This document shows positions 27,732 to 36,840 of a stretch of DNA of 64,000 nt, piece after piece. Position 1 is the first letter of the stretch. Each line of letters begins with the position of its first letter. Position numbers and translations under genes: made by a program. The notes under the pieces are model-generated. The model made no database searches. It was not told the origin of the DNA and worked only from the letters and a program-made list of their open reading frames with translations. Source of the stretch: Pseudomonas sp. Teo4 (GTDB lineage: Bacteria > Pseudomonadota > Gammaproteobacteria > Pseudomonadales > Pseudomonadaceae); assembly GCF_034387475.1 (NCBI RefSeq), contig NZ_JAXCIL010000001.1:930001-994000 (forward strand), read 5' to 3'.

Positions 27732-28655
27732 TCAGGCGTGTACGACACGCACCCACCAGCGGGTGCGTTCGACCACCCGCACCGGCAGCAAGTGAGTGAT
27801 GTTGCGTAGCATCAGGGCCGGTTCATCGAGCTGGAACACCCCCGAAAGGCGCAGGTCCGCGACGCTGGTGTCACACCCCAGCCAGCCGCTGCGGTAGCGG
27901 GCGGCTTCGGCGAGGAAGTCGCCAAGACGGATGTCGTTGACCACCAGCAGGCCGCGGCTCCAGGCGAACGGGTCGAGCGCGCCCGCGGCCAACGGGTGCA
28001 TGCCGCGTGTGTCGATGGCCAGGCCATTGCCTGCCAGCACGGTGCGTTGCTCGGTTGGCGAGGTGACCCGCACTTCGCCGCGTTCGACATGCAGCTCGCT
28101 GTAACCGTCGTACTCGCGCAGCACCGCCCGCGCTTGCTTGCCCTGGCACAGCGCGAAGCGGCAGCGGGCACGCCAGACGCTGCCGTCGATAAGCACTTCG
28201 CCTGCACGCAGCAACAGTTCGCCGTCCTGCACATCGATGGCGCTGTGGGTGTTGAGTAGTACGTGCGTGTCGCCCAACTGGAACGGGCGGCGCTCGCCCG
28301 TGGCGGTGGCAACGTCGCTGTGCCAGCCGGGCGGTGCCTTGCTCGCCAGCAAACCACTGCCTCCCACCGCCAGCCCGACGCCCAGCAGCTTGAGCATGCG
28401 CCTGCGGCTGACATCCACCTCGGCGCGCCGCAGCAGTGCGCTGGTATGTGTGGCGTCCGGTAATTGGCTGGGTTGAAAGTGCCCGCTGACCTGGGCCATG
28501 CGTTGCCAGGCCAGTTCATGGCGAGCATCCCTTTGCCGCCACGCCTGCAACTGCGCGTGCAGCGCTGGGTTGTGCGGGTGTTCGCGCAGGCGCATCTGCC
28601 ATTCAATGGCCATGCACACAATGGCCTCTGGCAAGCGCTCGGCGTTGATGTTCAC
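27732..28655 (-). CDS. FecR-family anti-sigma factor
   Basis: This 307-residue protein has a cytoplasmic N-terminal domain and one membrane segment near 104-118 (LLGVGLAVGGSGLLA). The periplasmic FecR domain (GERRPFQLGDTHVLLNTHSAI) follows. I choose a GTG start at 28655 because it overlaps the sigma-factor stop as GTGA with GAGGA upstream. A longer frame has no SD and runs into the sigma gene. It should hold the ECF sigma factor until the TonB receptor signals. Confidence 0.88.
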   Translation of the reverse strand: MNINAERLPEAIVCMAIEWQMRLREHPHNPALHAQLQAWRQRDARHELAWQRMAQVSGHFQPSQLPDATHTSALLRRAEVDVSRRRMLKLLGVGLAVGGSGLLASKAPPGWHSDVATATGERRPFQLGDTHVLLNTHSAIDVQDGELLLRAGEVLIDGSVWRARCRFALCQGKQARAVLREYDGYSELHVERGEVRVTSPTEQRTVLAGNGLAIDTRGMHPLAAGALDPFAWSRGLLVVNDIRLGDFLAEAARYRSGWLGCDTSVADLRLSGVFQLDEPALMLRNITHLLPVRVVERTRWWVRVVHA

Positions 28656-29170
28656 GCCGGGTCCTCGAAACACACCCGGTAGCAGTGCAGCAAGGCGCTG
28701 GCCACGTGGCGTTCGGCCGTGCGGCTGGAGATGCTCAATTGTTCGGCCACCTGGGCGTGGGTCAGGCCGCCGAGCTGGTACAACAGAAACGCATCGCGCA
28801 CCACAGGCTTCAAACCGTCGAGCAGTCGGGCGATACGCTCCAGGCACTGCAAGGCTTCATGACGCACCTCGGGCGAGGGGTAGCTGGCTTCGGGCAGTTG
28901 AGCCAATGCTTCGAGGTAGGCACGTTCCAGCGCATCTCGGCGCCAGTGGTCGATCACCAGGCCGCGGGCAATGCGCGCCAGCAGGGCTTTGGGCGCCCGG
29001 TTGCTGATCGGCTGGTTGCGTACCAGCAAACGCACGAAGGTGTCCTGAGCCAGGTCCGCCGCCTGCTGCGAGCACCCCAGCGAGCGGCGCAGCCAGCCAT
29101 GCAGCCAGCCGCGATGGGTGCCGTAGAGCACATCGAGAGGGATGATCGATTCCGTTTCATGCAACGACAT
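28652..29170 (-). CDS. FecI-like ECF sigma factor
   Basis: This 172-residue sigma-70 family protein has region 2 (QQAADLAQDTFVRLL) and region 4 (LGGLTHAQVAEQLSISSRTAERHV). It matches iron-starvation sigma factors of the FecI/PvdS type. Its stop overlaps the FecR start by four bases. A Fur-like box lies upstream at 29216-29234, so transcription is probably repressed when iron is plentiful. It should direct transcription of the adjacent TonB receptor gene. Confidence 0.9.
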   Translation of the reverse strand: MSLHETESIIPLDVLYGTHRGWLHGWLRRSLGCSQQAADLAQDTFVRLLVRNQPISNRAPKALLARIARGLVIDHWRRDALERAYLEALAQLPEASYPSPEVRHEALQCLERIARLLDGLKPVVRDAFLLYQLGGLTHAQVAEQLSISSRTAERHVASALLHCYRVCFEDPA

Positions 29171-29215
29171 GCAATGCCCCGGCTAGGCTGAGTGAGGACG
29201 AAAGCGCGCAACATA

Positions 29216-29234
29216 AACGCGAATCGTTCCCAAT
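29216..29234. promoter_or_regulatory. Candidate Fur box upstream of the ECF sigma gene
   Basis: AACGCGAATCGTTCCCAAT matches 14 of 19 positions of a common Fur-box form (AATGAGAATCATTCTCATT), with the core GAATCGTTC. It sits about 46-64 bp upstream of the sigma-factor start. Confidence 0.6.
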
Positions 29235-29287
29235 TCAACTTTTTTCAGTCAGTTGACGAAGGGCATGTACAGGGGAGGCAAAGCAGT

Positions 29288-29310
29288 GTGGGAGCCAGGG
29301 CAGCTCCCAC
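29288..29310. terminator. Inverted repeat downstream of the 55-residue gene
   Basis: GTGGGAGC and GCTCCCAC form an 8-bp stem with a 7-base loop. It resembles half of a REP element and lies just past the stop of the minus-strand small gene. No T-run is visible, so terminator function is uncertain. Confidence 0.4.
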
Positions 29311-29323
29311 CATGAGGGTTCAA

Positions 29324-29491
29324 TCAGACGCTGACGGCTTTGCCACCGTTGCGGCTTTGTTCCAGTTGCAGGTTCAACAGGGCAACCTGCTGCTTGAGCT
29401 GGTCGCGTTCTTCCTTCAAGCGGGCCAGTTCGTCTCGGCGGACACTGACATAAAGGGTCTGGACGGGAGTAGCAGGCATCAAGGTACCCAT
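29324..29491 (-). CDS. Small coiled-coil protein of unknown function
   Basis: This 55-residue protein has a heptad-like stretch from about 20 to 46 (ELARLKEERDQLKQQVALLN) predicted to form a coiled coil. GCGAGGTG lies at ideal spacing before the ATG at 29491, strong support for a real gene. No domain or export signal is visible. It is divergent from gnd-zwf and sits upstream of the sigma-factor gene on the same strand. Leucine-zipper-like small proteins often dimerise; any function here is unknown. Confidence 0.65.
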   Translation of the reverse strand: MGTLMPATPVQTLYVSVRRDELARLKEERDQLKQQVALLNLQLEQSRNGGKAVSV

Positions 29492-29690
29492 TGCACACCT
29501 CGCAATTGGCTAGTGACGTTTGTAAGCGTAGACGCTCGCGCGGCGCGCATTCTGAATTCTTTCTGCGGTCATGGGAACTTTTTTGTTTATGGTTGTCTCG
29601 CCGTTCGTCGGTGAACCTCGGGGCTGAGCACTGGACTAATCTGAACACCTGAACCGCCTTGTCATCCATTTCTAAGGGGAGCGTCGGCAC

Positions 29691-30674
29691 ATGCAACTGG
29701 GAATCGTCGGGCTGGGCCGCATGGGCGGCAATATCGCAAGACGGCTGATGCGCGCAGGCCATCGCACCGTGGTCAACGACCGTAACCGTGAAGCCATCAC
29801 CACCCTGGAGGGTGAAGGTGCCCAGGGCGCCCATGACCTTGGCGCACTGGTACAGAAACTCAAGGCACCCCGCGCGGTGTGGGTGATGCTGCCCGCAGGC
29901 GAGCCGACCGAGCAGACCATCGCCCAACTGGCCGAACTGCTGGAGCCGGGTGATGCGATTATCGATGGCGGCAACACTTTCTATAAGGATGATGTACGCC
30001 GCGCAGCCGAGCTGGCCAAACGCGGGCTGCATTATCTGGATGTCGGTACCTCGGGCGGTGTGTGGGGCCTGGAACGTGGCTACTGCATGATGATCGGCGG
30101 CGAGACAGATGTGTTCGAGCGCCTCGAACCGCTGTTCAAGGCGCTGGCGCCGGGCCTCGGCGACATCCCTCGCACCCAGGGCAGAACGGGTGAACACCAG
30201 CGTGCCGAGCACGGTTATATCCATGCCGGGCCGCCTGGCGCCGGGCACTACGTGAAGATGGTCCACAACGGCATCGAATATGGCTTGATGCAGGCCTACG
30301 CCGAAGGTTTCGACCTGCTGCGCAGCAAAGGTGGCAACGAGTTGCCTGAGGATCAGCGTTTCGACCTCAACGTGGCCGAGATTGCCGAAGTGTGGCGTCG
30401 TGGCAGCGTGGTCACATCCTGGCTGCTGGACCTCACCGCCGATGCATTGGTGACCGACCCGCAGCTCTCGCAGTTCAGCGGCTCGGTGTCCGACAGTGGC
30501 GAAGGGCGCTGGACCATCGACGCCGCCGTCGAGCAGGCGGTGCCGGTACCGGTGCTCTCCAGTGCCTTGTTCGCCCGTTTCCGTTCGCGTCAGCAGCAGG
30601 GCACCTACGGTGACAAGATTCTCTCGGCCATGCGCCTGGGCTTCGGTGGCCATATCGAGAAGAAAGGCGAATGA
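29691..30674 (+). CDS. gnd: 6-phosphogluconate dehydrogenase, decarboxylating (short GntZ type)
   Basis: This 327-residue enzyme oxidises 6-phosphogluconate to ribulose 5-phosphate and CO2. The N-terminal [14 protein letters not shown] binds NAD(P), and [24 protein letters not shown] is the substrate region with the catalytic lysine. At 327 residues it is the short form rather than the 470-residue E. coli type. AAGGGGAG precedes the ATG. Its stop overlaps the zwf start (ATGA at 30671), giving a coupled pentose-phosphate pair. Confidence 0.93.
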   Translation: MQLGIVGLGRMGGNIARRLMRAGHRTVVNDRNREAITTLEGEGAQGAHDLGALVQKLKAPRAVWVMLPAGEPTEQTIAQLAELLEPGDAIIDGGNTFYKDDVRRAAELAKRGLHYLDVGTSGGVWGLERGYCMMIGGETDVFERLEPLFKALAPGLGDIPRTQGRTGEHQRAEHGYIHAGPPGAGHYVKMVHNGIEYGLMQAYAEGFDLLRSKGGNELPEDQRFDLNVAEIAEVWRRGSVVTSWLLDLTADALVTDPQLSQFSGSVSDSGEGRWTIDAAVEQAVPVPVLSSALFARFRSRQQQGTYGDKILSAMRLGFGGHIEKKGE

Positions 30675-32158
30675 CTAAACAGACTATCCCTGCCGCACCA
30701 CCTTGCACCCTGTTCCTGTTTGGCGCCAACGGCGACCTGGTCAAGCGCCTGCTGATGCCAGCGCTGTACAACCTGAGCCGCGATGGGTTGCTGGATCGCA
30801 ACCTGCGTATCGTCGGGGTCGACCATAACCCGGCCAGCGCAGAAGCATTCGCCGAGCGCCTGCGCAGCTTCATGCTGGAACGCGATCCCAAATGCATGGA
30901 CGAAAAACTATGGTCCCGCCTGGCCAAGTGCATCGACTACCAGACCGGGGATTTCCTCGACCCGGCTACCTATGCAGCCTTGGCCAAGCGCATCGATAAA
31001 ACCAGCCACGGCAATGCTATCTTCTACCTGGCCACCTCGCCGCGCTTCTTCCCTGAGGTAGCGCAGCGTCTGGGTGAGGCCGGACTACTCGACGAGTCTG
31101 CAGGCGGCTTTCGTCGGGTGGTGGTGGAAAAGCCGTTCGGCACCGATCTGGCCAGCGCCGAGGCGCTGAACGCCTGTCTGCTGAAGGTGATGAGCGAGCG
31201 GCAGATCTACCGCATCGACCACTACCTGGGCAAGGAGACGGTGCAGAACATTCTGGTAAGCCGTTTCTCCAACGGCCTGTTCGAGTCGTTCTGGAACAAC
31301 CACTACATCGACCACGTGCAGATCACCGCCGCCGAGACCGTTGGCGTGGAGACACGCGGCGCCTTCTACGACAATACCGGCGCCCTGCGTGACATGGTGC
31401 CCAACCACCTGTTCCAGTTGCTGGCGATGGTCGCCATGGAGCCGCCAGCGGCGTTCGGTGCCGATGCCGTGCGCAGTGAAAAGGCCAAGGTGATCGGCGC
31501 CATCCGGCCATGGTCGGCGAAACTGGCGCTGAAAAACTCGGTGCGCGGCCAGTACACCGCTGGCAAGCAGGGGCGCAAACGCCTGCCGGGTTACCGCGAG
31601 GAGGCCAATGTCGCCCAGGACAGCCAGACCGAAACCTACGTGGCGCTGAAGGTGATGATCGACAACTGGCGTTGGGCGGGGGTGCCGTTCTACTTGCGCA
31701 CCGGCAAGCGCATGAGCCTGCGTGACACCGAGATCGCCATCTGTTTCAAGCCAGCGCCCTACGCGCAGTTTCGCGAGTCCGAACTGGAGCGGCCCAAGCC
31801 CAACTACCTGAAGATCCAGATTCAACCCAACGAAGGCATGTGGTTCGACCTGCAGGCCAAGCGACCGGGGCCGGAACTGGTGATGGAAAATGTCGAACTG
31901 GGGTTCGCCTACAAGGACTTCTTCAAGATGACCCCGGCCACCGGCTACGAGACGCTGATCTACGACTGCCTGACCGGTGACCAGACGTTGTTCCAGCGAG
32001 CCGACAACATCGAGAACGGTTGGCGCGCGGTACAGCCGTTTCTCGATGCCTGGGCTACGGAGGGGGAAGTGCACGTGTATTCAGCGGGTGAGAACGGACC
32101 GGAAGCGGGTAATGAACTGCTCGCTCGGGACAAGCGAGAGTGGCACAGGCTGGGTTGA
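30671..32158 (+). CDS. zwf: Glucose-6-phosphate 1-dehydrogenase
   Basis: This 495-residue enzyme makes 6-phosphogluconolactone from glucose 6-phosphate with NAD(P). The nucleotide motif near the N-terminus is GANGDLVKR, and the active-site signature is [13 protein letters not shown]. It is translationally coupled to gnd by a 4-bp overlap. No pgl or edd/eda genes accompany it, so it is probably one of several zwf copies, here paired for the oxidative pentose-phosphate route. Confidence 0.95.
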   Translation: MTKQTIPAAPPCTLFLFGANGDLVKRLLMPALYNLSRDGLLDRNLRIVGVDHNPASAEAFAERLRSFMLERDPKCMDEKLWSRLAKCIDYQTGDFLDPATYAALAKRIDKTSHGNAIFYLATSPRFFPEVAQRLGEAGLLDESAGGFRRVVVEKPFGTDLASAEALNACLLKVMSERQIYRIDHYLGKETVQNILVSRFSNGLFESFWNNHYIDHVQITAAETVGVETRGAFYDNTGALRDMVPNHLFQLLAMVAMEPPAAFGADAVRSEKAKVIGAIRPWSAKLALKNSVRGQYTAGKQGRKRLPGYREEANVAQDSQTETYVALKVMIDNWRWAGVPFYLRTGKRMSLRDTEIAICFKPAPYAQFRESELERPKPNYLKIQIQPNEGMWFDLQAKRPGPELVMENVELGFAYKDFFKMTPATGYETLIYDCLTGDQTLFQRADNIENGWRAVQPFLDAWATEGEVHVYSAGENGPEAGNELLARDKREWHRLG

Positions 32159-32192
32159 CCGTCAGGCCTGTCGATTTCCCCTTTGATGATTG

Positions 32193-32215
32193 TGTGTGAC
32201 GCATTGCGTCACACA
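32193..32215. promoter_or_regulatory. Perfect inverted repeat, likely HigA operator
   Basis: TGTGTGACGCA and TGCGTCACACA are perfect 11-bp arms around a single T. A second, weaker copy of the arms (TGTGATGCG...GGTCACA, about 32231-32249) follows toward the higB start. Antitoxins of this family bind such repeats to repress their own operon. Confidence 0.7.
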
Positions 32216-32279
32216 TGTTATTTTGCTCTCTGTGATGCGTAGGGTCACACTTTCCCCTTTCTTGCTGAAAGGATGCAGC

Positions 32280-32567
32280 GTGATCCTCATGATCATCAGC
32301 TTTCGTCACAAAGGACTGCGGTAGTTTTATCAAGCAGGCAACGCCTGGGGTATTCAGGTGGCCCATGCCAGGCGCCTGAAAAGGCAACTGCAGTTTCTTG
32401 ATCGTGCCGTATCGCCGGAAGAACTGCGCGTCCCTGGTTGGCAACTGCATCCGCTCAAGGGCGAGCGGGCAGGTTTCTGGTCGATCAGCGTGTCCGGCAA
32501 TTGGCGGGTCATTTTTCGGTTCGTTGGTTCAGATGTCGAATTGGTGGACTACCTCGATGATCACTGA
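32280..32567 (+). pseudogene. higB: HigB-type toxin gene interrupted by an amber codon
   Basis: The frame starting at GTG 32280 (SD AAAGGA) or ATG 32289 reads MIISFRHKGLR, then TAG at 32322-32324. It continues in the same frame as FYQAGNAWGIQ through VSGNWRVIFRF to 32567. Without the stop it would be a normal HigB/RelE-like mRNA-cleaving toxin of about 92-95 residues. The core motif GNWRVIFRF is intact. A GTG at 32358 could start a 69-residue fragment lacking the conserved N-terminal strand and helix, probably inactive. Only one base change separates it from an intact gene, so it is a recent loss, a strain difference or a sequencing error. Confidence 0.75.
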
Positions 32568-32582
32568 ACAGGAGGGCACATC

Positions 32583-32870
32583 ATGTCTTTGCACTACCCG
32601 CCCCACCCAGGGGAAACCCTGAGAGAAGACGTCTTGCCTGAGCTTGGCCTGACGGTAAAAGCGTTCGCGACGCATCTTGGGTTTTCTCGTGAAGCCCTGT
32701 CGCGGGTGCTTCATGGCCGTGCCGCGGTTTCGCCGGACCTGGCCTTGCGGTTGGAAATGGCGGGCATCAGCACGGCCCGGCTATGGTTGGCGATTCAGGC
32801 GGATTACGATATCTGGCAGGCTCGGCATCGACACCAGCCGTTTGTTGCACGGCTGGTTCACGCGGCCTGA
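32583..32870 (+). CDS. higA: HigA-type antitoxin (XRE family)
   Basis: This 95-residue protein has an XRE helix-turn-helix (VKAFATHLGFSREALSRVLH) and the N-terminal HPGETLREDVLPELGL signature of HigA antitoxins. ACAGGAGG precedes the ATG. It lies 15 bp after the toxin frame and is intact. It would neutralise HigB and repress the operon through the inverted repeats at 32193. With the toxin broken, it may survive only as a regulator or as protection against related toxins. Confidence 0.9.
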   Translation: MSLHYPPHPGETLREDVLPELGLTVKAFATHLGFSREALSRVLHGRAAVSPDLALRLEMAGISTARLWLAIQADYDIWQARHRHQPFVARLVHAA

Positions 32871-32999
32871 GGCTATCCGTCATGGCCTTATCGCCCCCGC
32901 AAAGGTGAAGATTTCCTCACCTCAACTCCGCCAATCCAATGACTTTCCCGTTGCCCCGCCATGGTAAAAACGGGCCAAACAACAATTGGATCCGTGTAA

Positions 33000-34178
33000 A
33001 TGCCTTCAGCCACCAGCCCTCGATTCGGCCTGTTTTGCATCGCCAGTTTTCTTCTGTCGATTGCGTACGGCGCTACGTTCCTGCTGTCGTTGCTGGTCAG
33101 CTCGTTCGGTGGTAGCGAGCGCGACGCCGGGCAGGTGTTTGCTGTGGCCATGGTCAGCACCTTGTTGGCCGTGCTGGCGTCCGGGCATATGATGCAGCGC
33201 CTGGGCCTGGCACGCTGCATCGCTCTGGGTGCGGTGTGCCTGGTGATCGCATCGCTGGGTTTTGCCCTGGTGTCCGGGTTAGGGGTCGGCCTGATTTTGT
33301 CCGGCCTCATGCTTGGGGTTGGCTGGGGTGTGTTCTACACGGCGGGTCCGATCATGGTGGCGGCGATGGTCGAGCCGGCCCGGCGCACCCACTGCTTCGC
33401 GTTGCTGTCGGGCAGCATGTTGACGGGTATTGGCAGTGGCCCATTGGCGGGCAAGCTGGCGGGCTTTGCCGGGTTGCCGGTGCAGGCCGCGTTCCTGCTC
33501 GCGGCCATTGCGGCTGCAGTTGGTGGTGTGTACTTCTGGTTGTTGGGCGCTGGGCATCGTGGCACAACCGAGCCTGTGCAGATCAGCATGCGCTCGGCTG
33601 CCAGCGTCATGCGCTCGCGCTCGGCGCTGTCGATACTGATGGTGGGCCTTGGGGGCGCAATCTTCGGCGGCATGGGCAGTTTCCAAACCAGCTACGCCGC
33701 AAGCCTCGGGCTGGACTATTCGTTGTTTTTCGTAGGCTTCATGGGAGCCGCCATTGCCTGCCGCCTGTTGATTGCCGGCTGGGTGGTGAAGCGTAATCCG
33801 TTCACGGCCTCATGCGTGCTGACAACGCTCATGCTGATTGCGGTGTTGGGCTTTGGTCTGTGGGTGCAGGGTGATGTGAGTTACATCCTCACGGCTGCGT
33901 TGCTTGGGGTCGGGTATGGCTTGAACTATTCGGTGATCAACGGCCTGGCGGCCAACGAAGCACCTGCCAAGTTCACGGCCCAGGCGCTGCTGCTGTTCAG
34001 CTTGTCCTATTTCATCGGCGTGTTTGGGTTTCCGTTCGTTGCGGGCAAATTGATCAGCCAGGGTGGCGTGCAGGGCATGCTCGTAAGTGTCGATGTGATC
34101 GCCTTTCTGGTGTGGAGCATCAGTGCCGGGCGCTGGCTGAGCTGGCGCCTGGCAAGAACGCAAGCGGTTTCGCCGTGA
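33000..34178 (+). CDS. Major facilitator superfamily transporter
   Basis: This 392-residue protein has about twelve hydrophobic helices in two halves joined by a basic loop near 200. It has the general MFS layout, with GHMMQRLGLARCI as the conserved loop between helices 2 and 3. It probably exports or imports a small molecule by proton coupling. A tandem TetR regulator gene follows, but that regulator looks RutR-like and more likely serves the pyrimidine genes. Substrate unknown. Confidence 0.8.
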   Translation: MPSATSPRFGLFCIASFLLSIAYGATFLLSLLVSSFGGSERDAGQVFAVAMVSTLLAVLASGHMMQRLGLARCIALGAVCLVIASLGFALVSGLGVGLILSGLMLGVGWGVFYTAGPIMVAAMVEPARRTHCFALLSGSMLTGIGSGPLAGKLAGFAGLPVQAAFLLAAIAAAVGGVYFWLLGAGHRGTTEPVQISMRSAASVMRSRSALSILMVGLGGAIFGGMGSFQTSYAASLGLDYSLFFVGFMGAAIACRLLIAGWVVKRNPFTASCVLTTLMLIAVLGFGLWVQGDVSYILTAALLGVGYGLNYSVINGLAANEAPAKFTAQALLLFSLSYFIGVFGFPFVAGKLISQGGVQGMLVSVDVIAFLVWSISAGRWLSWRLARTQAVSP

Positions 34179-34252
34179 TCAGCGTGCCGTGATTGCCAGT
34201 ACCCCCCGCAAAACTGTTAGCCTTGAAGGGTTTCAGGCGTTTTGGACAGGCC

Positions 34253-34873
34253 ATGGCCAACCATAAGATCGAAATCCGTCGGCGCAATGTAGAGAAGATT
34301 CTGCAGGCGGCCGAGAAAGTGTTTGCCGAAAAGGGCTTCGGCGCTACGTCCATGGGTGATATCGCCGAGCAGGCCGAACTACCGCGCTCGAACCTGCACT
34401 ATTACTTCAGCACCAAGGACGACCTCTACCGCGCCGTGCTGCAGGACCTGCTGGACGTATGGAAGCAGGATGCGCTGTGCTTCGAGAACTTCGACGACCC
34501 CAGGGTCGTGCTCACCAGTTACATCCGGGCCAAGATGGGTCATTCGCGCACCCGCCCGTTGGGTTCGAAGATCTGGGCCGAGGAAATGCTGCACGGAGCG
34601 CCGCTGCTGGGCGTCACCCTGGATGAAATCCTGGTGCCCTGGGCGCAGCTCAAGGAGGCGAAGATCCGCCGTTGGGTGGAGGAGGGGCGCATTCTGCCGG
34701 TGGAGCCTTCGGCGCTGTTGTACATGATCTGGGCGGCGACCCAGCATTATGCCGACTTCGGTTACCAGGTGGCGTTGCTCAATGGCGGTGAGCCGTTGTC
34801 GGATCTGGCGTTCGAAAGTGCGGTGCAGACGGTGACCTGTGTGATTTTGCGGGGCATTGGCCTGGAACCGTGA
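34253..34873 (+). CDS. TetR-family regulator, RutR-like
   Basis: This 206-residue regulator has an N-terminal helix-turn-helix (TSMGDIAEQAELPRSNLHYY) and a C-terminal ligand domain resembling RutR (SKIWAEEMLHGAPLL). RutR senses uracil or thymine and controls pyrimidine degradation. GGACAGG precedes the ATG at 34253; a longer upstream frame lacks an SD. The pyrimidine catabolic genes begin less than 1 kb downstream, so it very likely controls them. The 26-bp palindrome at 39934 is a candidate site. Confidence 0.82.
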   Translation: MANHKIEIRRRNVEKILQAAEKVFAEKGFGATSMGDIAEQAELPRSNLHYYFSTKDDLYRAVLQDLLDVWKQDALCFENFDDPRVVLTSYIRAKMGHSRTRPLGSKIWAEEMLHGAPLLGVTLDEILVPWAQLKEAKIRRWVEEGRILPVEPSALLYMIWAATQHYADFGYQVALLNGGEPLSDLAFESAVQTVTCVILRGIGLEP

Positions 34874-35075
34874 AAAAAAACCGGGCCTTCGCTTGAAAGT
34901 TGTGACGTTCCATTCGCTACTCGCGGCAATTGATAAACTAGCACTTTTACCAGTATCGACAGTTATGGCTGCGTCGTAAGCTTCTGTGCGAGAAACAGAG
35001 TGCAACTGTTGTCTGAGGTATGCGCAGTTGCTTTAGTTTGCGGTACGTGGGTTCATATCTGTGAGGGTTAATTTT

Positions 35076-35498
35076 ATGTCTGCAAAACCGGCTATCGATG
35101 TTGATTGGGTAAAAGATATCCTGGGGAAAGAGAAGCAGGTCCCCCTTCCAGGGACATTGACGGCTTTATTGAAAGTGGGTGGGAGGGTAGAAGAATATCA
35201 AGGCGCCGCCACGTATACGGTGAGGAATGACCTCGTTATAGTGACGGTTGGTAGCGAGGCCGAGTGGTATGCAATTCTGTATAGACAAAGTGGGTTGCCC
35301 CCGGGGACCGATTTGAGCATGAAGGAGCGGAAAGTTGATTGTGCGTACCAAGGGCCAGGGCGCCCGTTTGTTAAAGCGTTTAAGGGGACTTACACTTTAG
35401 TCAGGGAGCCAGGTAAATTTGAACTGGTCTTCGAGGCCAGTGAAAGTAAGGACGCCAGTATCATGAGTATGAAGATTGTGCCAAGACAACGTTCGTGA
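35076..35498 (+). CDS. Orphan protein of unknown function, atypical composition
   Basis: This 140-residue soluble protein starts at an ATG with GAGGG about eight bases upstream. I recognise no domain. It begins with AKPAIDVDWVKDILGKEKQ and ends basic, with no signal or membrane segment. Codon use is AT-richer than the neighbours (TTA, AAA, GTA and AGG codons), and the 200 bp before it are also AT-rich, suggesting acquisition by transfer. It interrupts the space between the TetR gene and preA. A small toxin-immunity or phage-defence role is possible but unsupported. Confidence 0.6.
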   Translation: MSAKPAIDVDWVKDILGKEKQVPLPGTLTALLKVGGRVEEYQGAATYTVRNDLVIVTVGSEAEWYAILYRQSGLPPGTDLSMKERKVDCAYQGPGRPFVKAFKGTYTLVREPGKFELVFEASESKDASIMSMKIVPRQRS

Positions 35499-35565
35499 AG
35501 GGATCTAAGCGAGTCTGGCCTGGAGCCACTAATGTGACGTGCACTTGGCTCCAGGCCCCATCACC

Positions 35566-36840
35566 TCAACTGGCCTCGCGATAGGGGTTACGCGGATCCT
35601 GCGTCCAGTTCATGTAAGGCTTACCGGTATCCTGCGCCTCCATCTCGATGCAGTTCTCCACCGGGCAGGTGATCTGGCACAGGTTGCAGCCCACGCATTC
35701 CTCTTCGATCACGCTGTAGGCATGCGTTCCGTCGTCCTTCAGCGTGCTGGCGATGGCCTGGTGCGAGGTATCCTCGCAAGCGATGTGGCAACGCCCACAA
35801 CCGATGCAGGCGTCCTGATCGATGTGCGCTACCGACTTGTAGTTCATGTCGAGGTACTTCCAGTCCGTGGTATGCCCAACCGCCATACTGCGGAACGCCT
35901 CCAGGTTCTTGTAGCCATGCTGGTCCATCCAGCGCGCCAGGCCGTCCTTCATGTCCTCGACAATGCGGAAGCCATGCAGCATCGCCGCCGTGCACACTTG
36001 CACCGCACCGCTGCCCAGCGCCATGAATTCGGCGGCGTCACGCCAGTTGCCGATGCCGCCAATGCCGCAGATCGGCAAGTCTCGGGTTTCGGGGTCGCGC
36101 GCAATCTCGGCGACCATGTTCAAGGCAATGGGTTTGACCGCCGAACCGCAGTAGCCACCGTGGGTGCTTTGGTCGCCAACGATGGGGTGGGCGACCATGC
36201 GGTCCAGGTCGACGCTGGTGATTGAGTTGATGGTGTTGATCAGCGATACCGCATCGGCACCCCCACGGTGTGCGGCACGCGCCGACTGGCGAATGTCGGT
36301 GATGTTGGGCGTGAGCTTGACGATCACCGGCAGCGAGCTGTGGGTCTTGCACCAGCGGGTGACCATCTCCACATACTCTGGCACCTGGCCGACCGCCGCA
36401 CCCATGCCCCGCTCGGGCATGCCGTGGGGGCAGCCGAAGTTCAGTTCGATGCCGTCGGCGCCGGTGGCCTCCACCAGCGGCAGGATGAACTTCCAGGATT
36501 CCTCCACGCACGGCACCATCAACGACACGATCAGCGCACGGTCGGGCCAATCCTTTTTCACCTGGGTGATTTCACGCAGGTTGATTTCCAGTGAACGGTC
36601 GGTGATCAGCTCGATGTTGTTGATGCCCTGTACGGTGCGGTTGGCGCCGTAGTGGGCGGAGTAGCGCGACGAGACGTTGACCGCCGCTGGGTCTTCTCCC
36701 AGGGTTTTCCACACCACGCCACCCCAGCCCGCCTCGAAGGCGCGGACCACGTTGTAGGCTTTGTCGGTGGGCGGCGCGGACGCCAGCCAGAATGGGTTGG
36801 GGGCCTTGATGCCGGCGAAGACGATGGACAAGTCGGCCAT
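35566..36840 (-). CDS. preA: NAD-dependent dihydropyrimidine dehydrogenase, PreA subunit
   Basis: This 424-residue protein has a dihydroorotate-dehydrogenase-like FMN barrel. The active-site region is VEATGADGIELNFGCPHG. Two C-terminal [4Fe-4S] motifs, CIGCGRCHIAC and CVGCNLCQITC, follow. With PreT it reduces uracil and thymine to dihydro forms with NADH, the first step of the reductive pathway. Its ATG directly follows the preT TAA with no gap. Confidence 0.93.
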   Translation of the reverse strand: MADLSIVFAGIKAPNPFWLASAPPTDKAYNVVRAFEAGWGGVVWKTLGEDPAAVNVSSRYSAHYGANRTVQGINNIELITDRSLEINLREITQVKKDWPDRALIVSLMVPCVEESWKFILPLVEATGADGIELNFGCPHGMPERGMGAAVGQVPEYVEMVTRWCKTHSSLPVIVKLTPNITDIRQSARAAHRGGADAVSLINTINSITSVDLDRMVAHPIVGDQSTHGGYCGSAVKPIALNMVAEIARDPETRDLPICGIGGIGNWRDAAEFMALGSGAVQVCTAAMLHGFRIVEDMKDGLARWMDQHGYKNLEAFRSMAVGHTTDWKYLDMNYKSVAHIDQDACIGCGRCHIACEDTSHQAIASTLKDDGTHAYSVIEEECVGCNLCQITCPVENCIEMEAQDTGKPYMNWTQDPRNPYREAS

